Assembly (NCBI GenBank): GCA_902489665.1
Contig: CABUAT010000035.1
Span: 1-20,258, forward strand
From: an uncultured Collinsella sp.
GTDB lineage: Bacteria > Actinomycetota > Coriobacteriia > Coriobacteriales > Coriobacteriaceae
Reading direction: 5' to 3'
Length of the DNA: 20,258 nucleotides
The notes below the pieces were generated by a model. That model was not told the DNA's origin. It saw nothing but the letters and a program-made list of their open reading frames with translations, and searched no databases. This document shows positions 15,260 through 20,258 of the stretch, piece by piece. The first letter of the stretch is position 1; every line of letters starts with the position of its first letter. The translations under genes were made by a program, and so were the position numbers.

Positions 15260-15270
15260 TTAAATGAAAG

Positions 15271-15295
15271 AGCTCCCAGCAATGGGAGCTTTTTT
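15271..15295 (+). terminator. Rho-independent terminator of tRNA-Leu
   Basis: Perfect 8-bp stem AGCTCCCA/TGGGAGCT with a GCAA tetraloop, then six T. An identical copy is at 15460-15484. Confidence 0.85.
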
Positions 15296-15459
15296 GTTAT
15301 GTGCCCATCGCAGGGACTTGAACCTGCGAAGGAGCGAGCGTCAAGAAAACGCAGAGCGTTTTTAGCGAGCTGGCGAGGACGCCGGCAGGCGGCCGATGCC
15401 GGTGCGGATCCGCGAAGCGGATACGCGGACGTCCTTTCGCCCGCACCATTAAATGAAAG

Positions 15460-15484
15460 AGCTCCCAGCAATGGGAGCTTTTTT
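15460..15484 (+). terminator. Duplicated copy of the tRNA-Leu terminator
   Basis: Identical to the stem-loop at 15271-15295, with the same six-T tract. It also shields the SPFH gene from tRNA read-through. Confidence 0.75.
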
Positions 15485-15565
15485 GTTATGGGCCTCTTGT
15501 TGATGTCACGTTGCTGCTTCGTGCGGGTATCCTAGTGCCAACGTGTGCCTATCAGAGGAGAGACC

Positions 15566-16504
15566 ATGCTGTTGTCCGGTATCATCGCTGCCCTTACCAG
15601 CCTTTTGATTCCCATCATCATTCTGTTGCTACTGCTTCCCAACGCCTGCTATGTCGTTGAACAACAGCATGCCGTGATCATCGAGCGCCTGGGCAAGTTT
15701 AACCGCATCGTCAACGCGGGCTTTCACATGAAGGTGCCCGTGATCGACCGCAAGGCCGCCACGGTGAGCCTGCGCACCATGAAAAACGGTTTTGGAATCG
15801 ACGTTAAGACCCAGGACAACGTGACCATCGGCCTTGAGGTCTCTGCTCAGTACCACGTGAGCTATGACATGGGCGCCGGCCCGGCAGATTCGGGTATCTA
15901 CAAGAGCTACTACATGCTGCAGGAGCCCGTCGACCAGATGCGTGACTTCATCACCGACGCCCTGCGCTCTTCGATTCCCGTCTACACACTCGACGAGGTC
16001 TTTGCCAAGAAGGATGACATCGCCAAGGATGTCAACGCCACCGTGTCCGAGCAGATGGCCGCCTATGGCTTCACCCTCGTGTCGACGCTCATCACCAAAA
16101 TCGCACTGCCGACCGAGGTCGAGAACTCCATGAACGACATCAACGCCGCCCAGCGCAAGCGCGCTGCGGCACAGGAGCTCGCCGAGGCCGACCGCATCAA
16201 GCGCGTCACCGAGGCGACCGCCGAGGCCGAGGCTATGGAAAAGGCGGGCGAGGGCATCGCCAACCAGCGCAAGGCCATCGCACTGGGTATCAAAGATTCG
16301 CTCGAGATCATCCAGGAGACGGGTGTCGGCAATGACGAGGCCAACCAACTGTTCATGTTTACGCAGTGGTCCGAGATGATGACGGAGTTTGCTCGCACGG
16401 GTAAAACCTCGACGGTCGTGCTGCCGAGCGACTTCTCGCAGTCGGCCTCTATGTTCGAGCAGATGCTGACCGCCGGCAAAGTTCAAAACGATTCGAAGGA
16501 GTAG
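15566..16504 (+). CDS. SPFH/band-7 (stomatin-like) membrane protein
   Basis: A 312-aa membrane-anchored scaffold protein of the stomatin/prohibitin group; bacterial members organise membrane microdomains or assist membrane proteases. It has an N-terminal span at about 4-25, then a band-7 domain starting VVEQQHAVIIERLGKFNRIVNAGFH, and an Ala/Glu-rich coiled coil at about 190-240 (AAQRKRAAAQELAEADRIKR). The C-terminal tail is polar. ATG 15566 is chosen because AGAGGAG (15553-15559) precedes it; a GTG at 15545 is in frame but has no ribosome site. No NfeD partner is adjacent. It lies 6 nt before rlmH, whose Shine-Dalgarno overlaps this stop, so the two are co-expressed. Confidence 0.92.
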   Translation: MLLSGIIAALTSLLIPIIILLLLLPNACYVVEQQHAVIIERLGKFNRIVNAGFHMKVPVIDRKAATVSLRTMKNGFGIDVKTQDNVTIGLEVSAQYHVSYDMGAGPADSGIYKSYYMLQEPVDQMRDFITDALRSSIPVYTLDEVFAKKDDIAKDVNATVSEQMAAYGFTLVSTLITKIALPTEVENSMNDINAAQRKRAAAQELAEADRIKRVTEATAEAEAMEKAGEGIANQRKAIALGIKDSLEIIQETGVGNDEANQLFMFTQWSEMMTEFARTGKTSTVVLPSDFSQSASMFEQMLTAGKVQNDSKE

Positions 16505-16510
16505 GCACGC

Positions 16511-16981
16511 GTGAAATACACCGTCGTTTGTGTTGGCAAGCTCAAAGAGCGCTTTTGGAAGGACGCGTGCGCTGAGTACACCAAGCGCCTAGGCGCCTAT
16601 GCCAAGGTGGATATCCGCGAGGTGGCCGATATCGACCCGGCTAAGGCGGGCGGCGTGGATGCCGCGCGCGACAAGGAGGGGGCGGCAATTCTTGCTGCAT
16701 TGCCGTCTCGAGCGCATGTGATCCTGCTGGCTATCGAGGGCAAGGAGCGTTCGAGTGAGGAGCTCTCGGCGAGGCTCGACGATCTTATGCTACGAGGCAG
16801 CAGCGACATCGCCTTTGTGATTGGCGGTTCGGACGGCGTGAGCGATGAGGTGCGCGCCCGCGCCGACGAGATGCTCAGCTTTGGACGCATTACCTTGCCG
16901 CATAACTTGGCGCGCGTGGTGCTGCTGGAGCAAATCTACCGCGCCTGCAAGATCAGCCGTGGCGAGCCGTATCACAAATAG
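16511..16981 (+). CDS. rlmH: 23S rRNA (pseudouridine-1915-N3)-methyltransferase
   Basis: SPOUT-class methyltransferase that N3-methylates pseudouridine 1915 in helix 69 of 23S rRNA, acting as a homodimer on assembled ribosomes. The 156-aa length matches. The SAM-binding knot reads FVIGGSDGVSDEV, followed by LPHNLARVVLLEQIYRACKISRGEPYHK, the family signature. The Gly-Ser-Asp in the knot differs slightly from the common Gly-Ser-x-Gly. Start is GTG at 16511, with AAGGAG (16496-16501) inside the end of the SPFH gene. The following 73 bp hold only the proC ribosome site. Confidence 0.96.
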   Translation: MKYTVVCVGKLKERFWKDACAEYTKRLGAYAKVDIREVADIDPAKAGGVDAARDKEGAAILAALPSRAHVILLAIEGKERSSEELSARLDDLMLRGSSDIAFVIGGSDGVSDEVRARADEMLSFGRITLPHNLARVVLLEQIYRACKISRGEPYHK

Positions 16982-17054
16982 GTCGGCAATACGAAACAAT
17001 GGCGTGGGACAACACCTTTCGTTTTGAGGAATGTGTCTGAAAGGACTATGAGAT

Positions 17055-17825
17055 ATGAAGATTGGATTTGTCGGTTTTGGCAATATGGCGAGCGCTATGG
17101 CCGATGGCTGGATCGCTGCCGGTGTAGCTGCGAGCGACATGTGCGCCTGCGCGGGTCGCTACGACGCACTGGTTGAGCGCTGCGAGGCGCGCGGCATGGT
17201 CGCCTGCCACGATGCCGCCGAGGTTGTCGCCGCATCCGATATCGTGGTCGCTGCGGTCAAACCGTACATGATCGAGAAGGTATTCGCCCCGCTCAAGGAT
17301 GCTCTTGCCAAAAAGGTCGTTCTGTCGGTTGCCTGGACCTGGGACAGTGCCAAGTGGGAGCAGGTCCTGCCGGGCGTCGCGCATATCTCGACGGTGCCCA
17401 ACACACCGGTTTCGGTGGGCGAGGGCGTCATCGCTTGCGAGAAGGCTTCCACGCTTAGTGATGAGCAGAGCGCCGTGGTGCTTGATCTGCTTGGCAAACT
17501 CGGTGCGGTGGTCGAGCTCGATACGAGCCTGCTGTTTGTGGGCGGCACGGTGGGTGGTTGCGCTCCGGCATTTGTCGCCATGGCAATCGAGGCCCTGGGC
17601 GATGCGGCGGTCAAGCACGGTATCCCGCGTGCCGATGCCTATCGCATTGTGAGCCAGATGGTGCTAGGTACGGCAAAGCTGCAGCTTGCAACTGGCCAGC
17701 ATCCTGCGGCGATGAAGGATGCCGTATGCTCGCCCGGTGGTGCCACCATCAAGGGCGTCGTTGCGCTCGAGGACGCCGGCATGCGCAGCGCCCTGGTCAA
17801 GGCAATCGACGCAACTCTCCAGTAA
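17055..17825 (+). CDS. proC: Pyrroline-5-carboxylate reductase
   Basis: Last step of proline synthesis: NAD(P)H-dependent reduction of pyrroline-5-carboxylate to proline. At 256 aa it is slightly short for the family. The Rossmann start is KIGFVGFGNMASAMADGW; AAVKPYMIEKV, VPNTPVSVGEGV and the C-terminal VCSPGGATIKGVVALEDAGMR are the standard blocks, the last forming the dimer/active-site region. AAAGGA (17039-17044) is 10 nt before the ATG; an ATG at 17048 is out of frame. It ends just before the palindromic element at 17830, whose stem may terminate it. Confidence 0.94.
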   Translation: MKIGFVGFGNMASAMADGWIAAGVAASDMCACAGRYDALVERCEARGMVACHDAAEVVAASDIVVAAVKPYMIEKVFAPLKDALAKKVVLSVAWTWDSAKWEQVLPGVAHISTVPNTPVSVGEGVIACEKASTLSDEQSAVVLDLLGKLGAVVELDTSLLFVGGTVGGCAPAFVAMAIEALGDAAVKHGIPRADAYRIVSQMVLGTAKLQLATGQHPAAMKDAVCSPGGATIKGVVALEDAGMRSALVKAIDATLQ

Positions 17826-17829
17826 AACC

Positions 17830-17985
17830 GACCAAAAAAAGGACGGGTTTATTTTTGGCAGGTATTTTCTGCGGTTTTGTCCTTTTAGCGAAAAGCGCCC
17901 CGCAACTGGCTCAATTCCAGTTGCGGGGCGCTTGCGTTTGCCCAGATAAAACAGACCAAAATAAACCTGTCCCTTTTTGGCAGGT
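17830..17985. repeat. 156-bp palindromic (MITE/REP-like) intergenic element
   Basis: Near-inverted arms: 17832-17857 contains GGACGGGTTTATTTT, and 17956-17980 contains AAAATAAACCTGTCC, its near complement. Both arms start GACCAAAA and end TTTTTGGCAGGT. The centre has a perfect 17-bp hairpin, AAGCGCCCCGCAACTGG (17893-17909) with loop CTCAATT and its complement at 17917-17933. It sits between convergent genes (proC and the small - strand gene), and its right end overlaps the stop codon of the latter. Confidence 0.75.
17893..17933. terminator. Possible bidirectional terminator hairpin
   Basis: Perfect 17-bp GC-rich stem with a 7-nt loop between two convergent genes. There is no clean T tract (GCGTTTG on +, TTCGCTAAAAGG on -), so intrinsic termination is plausible but not certain. 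Confidence 0.45.
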
Positions 17986-18158
17986 TAGTCCCAGAAGCTG
18001 TCTTCCTCATCCTTGGACTTGGGTCCGCGGTCGACGTACATCTTATGGGTACGCTTCTCCATTACAAAGGCAAGAATCGCAAATAACAGGATGCCGCCGG
18101 CGAAAAGGATGGCAAAACCGGTGCGGGTGCCAAACAAAAAGGAAAAAACTGCGTCCAT
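17985..18158 (-). CDS. 57-aa small membrane protein
   Basis: A short gene on the minus strand, unrecognised. The product begins MDAVFSFLFGTRTGFAILF, has one hydrophobic span at about residues 12-33, then a basic stretch (MEKRTHKMY), and ends in an acidic tail (KSKDEEDSFWD), suggesting N-out or N-short/C-in topology. Support: an AAGAAGG ribosome site 6-7 nt before the ATG (18165-18171 on +), a promoter on the same strand, TM-like composition, and a charged tail that chance frames rarely give. It ends inside the right arm of the palindromic element and is convergent with proC, divergent from serS. Function unknown. Confidence 0.75.
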   Translation of the reverse strand: MDAVFSFLFGTRTGFAILFAGGILLFAILAFVMEKRTHKMYVDRGPKSKDEEDSFWD

Positions 18159-18182
18159 TGGGTGCCTTCTTGCGTAGTTGAG

Positions 18183-18240
18183 TTGGGTCGTAAACGCTCA
18201 TAAGTATATACTTGCCCATACATGTACAAGGTTGCAACCT
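18183..18240. promoter_or_regulatory. Divergent promoters with a shared palindromic -10, plus serS leader palindrome
   Basis: AAGTATATACTT (18202-18213) is a perfect palindrome giving TATACT on both strands. For serS, TTGGGT (18183-18188) is 18 bp upstream of TATACT (18207-18212). For the minus-strand gene the -10 covers 18203-18208, with a weaker TTGTA-type -35 near 18225-18230. A second perfect palindrome, AGGTTGCAACCT (18229-18240), lies in the serS leader and overlaps that -35, so it may be an operator. No T-box is seen. Confidence 0.55.
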
Positions 18241-18269
18241 AAATGGAATGTATATCGCCGGAGGATCTA

Positions 18270-19553
18270 ATGCTTGATATCAAGTTTGTTCGCGAGAACC
18301 CCGATGCCATCGATGTCGCCATGGCTAACCGCCAGACGTCTTGGGATCGCGAGAAGTTCTTTGAGCTCGACGACGAGCGCCGTGCCGTCATCACCGAGGT
18401 CGAGGAGCTCCAGGCTACGCGCAATGCCGAGTCCAAGAAGATCGGCGCCCTGATGAAGGAGGGCAAGAAGGACGAGGCCGAGGCCGCCAAGGAGGCCGTG
18501 CGCGCCGTCAACGAGAAGATTGACGGTCTGGCCGAGCGCCGTACTGCTCTCGAGCAGGAGCAGTACGACTTCATGGCTCACCTGCCCAACATTCCTTGCG
18601 AGGCCACGCCGTACGGCAAGGACGAGGACGAGAATATTGAGCGCCGTCGTTGGGGCACCCCGCGCGAGTTCGACTTCGACTTTAAGCCGCATTGGGATCT
18701 GGGCACCGATCTGGACATCCTCGACTTCGAGCGCGGCAACAAGCTCTCCGGCAGCCGTTTTACCGTTCTCGGTGGCGCTGGCGCCCGCCTGGAGCGCGCC
18801 CTCATCAACTTCTTCCTCGATACGCACACCAGCCGTGGTTTTAAGGAGTGGTGGCCGCCCATCGTCGTCAAGCGTCAGACCATGTTTGGCACGGGTCAGC
18901 TGCCCAAGTTCGAGGACGACGCCTACCACGTCTCGGGCGACAACTTCCTGATTCCCACCGCCGAGGTCGTGCTCACCAACCTGCACGCCGGCGAGGTCCT
19001 CGACGCCGACACCCTGCCGCGCCGCTACACCGCCTTCACCCCCTGCTTCCGCGAGGAGGCCGGTTCCGCCGGTCGCGACACCCGCGGCATCATCCGCCAG
19101 CACGAGTTCGACAAGGTCGAGATGGTCAAGTTCGCTAAGCCGGAGGAGTCCGACGAGGAGCTCGAGAGCATGACCGCCGAGGCCGAGTACCTGCTGCAGC
19201 AGCTGGGCCTTCCGTATCGCGTGATTAGCCTGTGCACCGGCGACTTGGGCTTCTCTGCCCGTCAGACCTACGACGTCGAGGTTTGGCTGCCGAGCTACAA
19301 CGCCTACAAGGAGATCAGCTCCTGCTCCAACTGCGGTGACTTCCAGGCTCGCCGCGCCAACATCAAGTATCGCGACCCCGAGAACTTCAAGGGTTCGCGC
19401 TACCTGCACACCCTCAATGGTTCCGGCCTGCCGGCCGGCCGCACCATGGCCGCCATTCTGGAGAACTACCAGAACGCCGACGGCACCATCACGATTCCCG
19501 AGGTTCTGCGTCCTTACATGGGCGGCCTCGAGAAGATCGAGCCGGTCGCGTAA
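18270..19553 (+). CDS. serS: Seryl-tRNA synthetase
   Basis: Class II synthetase that charges tRNA-Ser and supplies the substrate for selenocysteine tRNA. At 427 aa it has the standard length. The N-terminal tRNA-binding coiled coil covers about 30-105 (VEELQATRNAESKKIG and following). Motif 2 is CFREEAGSAGRDTRGIIRQH and motif 3 is GSGLPAGRTMAAILENY, near the C-terminus. ATG 18270 is chosen for CGGAGGA at 18259-18265; an upstream in-frame ATG at 18243 would add nine residues that replace the typical MLDIKFVREN start. Codon use is strongly biased to C/G-ending codons, as expected for high expression. Confidence 0.97.
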   Translation: MLDIKFVRENPDAIDVAMANRQTSWDREKFFELDDERRAVITEVEELQATRNAESKKIGALMKEGKKDEAEAAKEAVRAVNEKIDGLAERRTALEQEQYDFMAHLPNIPCEATPYGKDEDENIERRRWGTPREFDFDFKPHWDLGTDLDILDFERGNKLSGSRFTVLGGAGARLERALINFFLDTHTSRGFKEWWPPIVVKRQTMFGTGQLPKFEDDAYHVSGDNFLIPTAEVVLTNLHAGEVLDADTLPRRYTAFTPCFREEAGSAGRDTRGIIRQHEFDKVEMVKFAKPEESDEELESMTAEAEYLLQQLGLPYRVISLCTGDLGFSARQTYDVEVWLPSYNAYKEISSCSNCGDFQARRANIKYRDPENFKGSRYLHTLNGSGLPAGRTMAAILENYQNADGTITIPEVLRPYMGGLEKIEPVA

Positions 19554-19576
19554 CTTGCCTGCATAGGGGATATGCA

Positions 19577-19600
19577 AGGGCGCTCCTTCGGGGGCGCCCT
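19577..19600 (+). terminator. Terminator after serS
   Basis: 10-bp stem AGGGCGCTCC/GGGGCGCCCT (one T-G pair) with a TTCG tetraloop; followed only by ATTTCG. Confidence 0.7.
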
Positions 19601-19653
19601 ATTTCGTGCGCAGGTCCATACCATGCCGTGCGGACAGCTCAATAGAAAACACA

Positions 19654-19693
19654 CGAACAACTGTTCTGTATACAGCCATCTACCTGCTATGCT
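19654..19693 (+). promoter_or_regulatory. LexA-like SOS box over a candidate promoter
   Basis: CGAACAACTGTTC (19654-19666) fits the Gram-positive/actinobacterial SOS box core GAAC-N4-GTTC. It overlaps a weak -35 (TTCTGT, 19664-19669) that is 18 bp from TATGCT (19688-19693), 33 nt before the next gene. Repression by LexA is the obvious model. Confidence 0.55.
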
Positions 19694-19726
19694 TTTGCTA
19701 AATAAGAGCGAGAGAAAGGGGACGCG

Positions 19727-20104
19727 ATGGAGCTGTTTGATGATCGGGTGGTTTTGTTTGAGAGCGACGAGGGCGGGGAGTACCTGCTTGTAACGTGTGA
19801 GCCGTCTGGCATGGGCGGCCTGGTGGTTCGGCAGACGAGTGAGGGTCCGTTGACACAATGGTGCTTTGAGGAGTCGCCGCATGTGGTCGAGACGTTTGTG
19901 GCGCACGAGGGGCTTGTGGCGCTGGAGCAATTCTATGGAGTTGGGACTTCCAACCAGGTCGCGCGCATGCTGAGTATCTCGTTTGCCGATTATGATTGTG
20001 CCCAGCGGGTGAGATCGCTCCTGAGGGAACTTGATGCCAAGTTCGACGTGATCGAAAAGCCAATCGATCGTACGGGGAACAGCGGTATATGCGGAGCAGC
20101 ATGA
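19727..20104 (+). CDS. Hypothetical protein, putatively SOS-regulated
   Basis: A 125-aa acidic soluble protein that I do not recognise. It starts MELFDDRVVLFESDEGGEYLL, has a beta-rich N-half (VTCEPSGMGGLVVRQTSEGP) and a helical C-half (QVARMLSISFADYDCAQRVRSLLRELDAKF). No signal, span or catalytic motif is apparent. AAAGGGGA at 19715-19722 supports the ATG at 19727. It stands alone between the serS terminator and the tRNA-Arg promoter, behind a LexA-like box. No terminator is seen after it. Confidence 0.8.
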   Translation: MELFDDRVVLFESDEGGEYLLVTCEPSGMGGLVVRQTSEGPLTQWCFEESPHVVETFVAHEGLVALEQFYGVGTSNQVARMLSISFADYDCAQRVRSLLRELDAKFDVIEKPIDRTGNSGICGAA

Positions 20105-20140
20105 CAAAACTGCGTTCCACAAAAAAGTTTGAGATTGTGC

Positions 20141-20170
20141 TTGACTCCAATAAGCTAAAGTGGTTTTATA
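20141..20170 (+). promoter_or_regulatory. tRNA-Arg promoter
   Basis: TTGACT (20141-20146), 18 bp, TTTATA (20165-20170), ending 11 nt before the tRNA. Confidence 0.6.
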
Positions 20171-20181
20171 TGTCTTGCGCT

Positions 20182-20258
20182 GCGGCGTTACCTCAGCTGG
20201 ATAGAGGGTCTGACTACGAATCAGAACGTCATAGGTTCGAATCCTATACGCCGCACCA
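20182..20258 (+). tRNA. tRNA-Arg (ACG)
   Basis: Complete cloverleaf: acceptor GCGGCGT/ACGCCGC, D-stem CCTC/GAGG, anticodon stem TCTGA/TCAGA with loop CTACGAA (anticodon ACG, A34 expected to become inosine), T-arm ATAGG-TTCGAAT-CCTAT, and encoded CCA at the last three bases of the window. Its downstream tail is outside the window. Confidence 0.96.

Larger units (their letters stand above)
15242..15490 (+). repeat. tRNA-Leu tail-duplication element
   Basis: A perfect 60-bp direct repeat (15242-15301 and 15431-15490) starts in the T-loop of tRNA-Leu and ends after its terminator. The 129-bp core has GGACTTGAACCT (15314-15325), the exact reverse complement of the T-arm segment at 15234-15245, sitting in a hairpin with 6-bp arms CGCAGG/CCTGCG. 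Then follow hairpins AAAACGC-AGA-GCGTTTT (15346-15362) and ATCCGC-GAA-GCGGAT (15408-15422), and CGCGGAC (15424-15430) abutting the second repeat. The layout parallels the element at tRNA-Phe. The frame running through tRNA and repeats is not a credible gene. The stretch 15491-15565 holds at most a weak promoter for the next gene. Confidence 0.87.

Noticed and set aside
15179..15535. A 118-codon open frame on the plus strand
   Set aside because: It starts inside tRNA-Leu and reads through both tail copies; the repeated peptide is a result of the DNA repeat.
18229..18269. T-box riboswitch before serS
   Set aside because: The leader is only about 50 nt and lacks the AGGGTGG-type T-box core and specifier stem.
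18267..19577. A 436-codon open frame on the minus strand
   Set aside because: Exact shadow of serS with low-complexity Leu/Val/Gly-rich translation.

Overview
The window reads as chromosome of a GC-rich Gram-positive actinobacterium of the class Coriobacteriia, most like Collinsella. This rests on a secretin-free Tad/Flp pilus operon with Coriobacteria-style minor pilins, strong GGAGG ribosome sites, sigma-A promoters, and the housekeeping order rsmI-metG-rsmA-tatD followed by rlmH-proC-serS. The genus is an inference from protein flavour; no search was run.

Region 1 (1-8178) is the distal part of one Tad (type IVc) pilus operon on the + strand, cut by the left edge. It encodes a TadZ/CpaE-like ATPase, the TadA motor, TadB and TadC platform proteins, an Flp-type pilin, an unknown single-span membrane protein, a second small pilin, two TadE-like pseudopilins, a large Tad-domain surface protein of 717 aa, and a DUF192 protein. 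Most genes overlap or nearly touch, which suggests translational coupling. No prepilin peptidase or CpaB is in view; they may lie upstream. The four pilin-like proteins share an unusual Ala-Gln processing motif in place of Gly.

Region 2 (8179-9633) is accessory. A small toxin/ribbon-helix-helix antitoxin pair is followed by tRNA-Phe(GAA). The 3' end of the tRNA and its terminator are duplicated 186 bp downstream around a structured 123-bp core. Next comes a tandem array of four 62-bp imperfect hairpins.

Region 3 (9634-15129) holds a GH5-like protein that seems to lack its catalytic acid/base, then rsmI, metG, rsmA and tatD, i.e. 16S rRNA methylation, Met-tRNA synthesis and a TatD nuclease.

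Region 4 (15130-15565) holds tRNA-Leu(CAG). Its 3' end and terminator are also duplicated, with a perfect 60-bp repeat at 189-bp spacing. The core has the same modular layout as that at tRNA-Phe, including a segment antisense to the T-arm of its own tRNA. Together the two loci look like one undescribed family of small tRNA-tail elements; this is the most interesting signal in the window.

Region 5 (15566-20258) holds a stomatin/SPFH membrane protein, rlmH, proC, a 156-bp palindromic repeat element, a 57-aa membrane protein on the - strand that shares a palindromic promoter with serS, serS itself, a hypothetical gene behind a LexA-like SOS box, and tRNA-Arg(ACG) ending exactly at the window edge.
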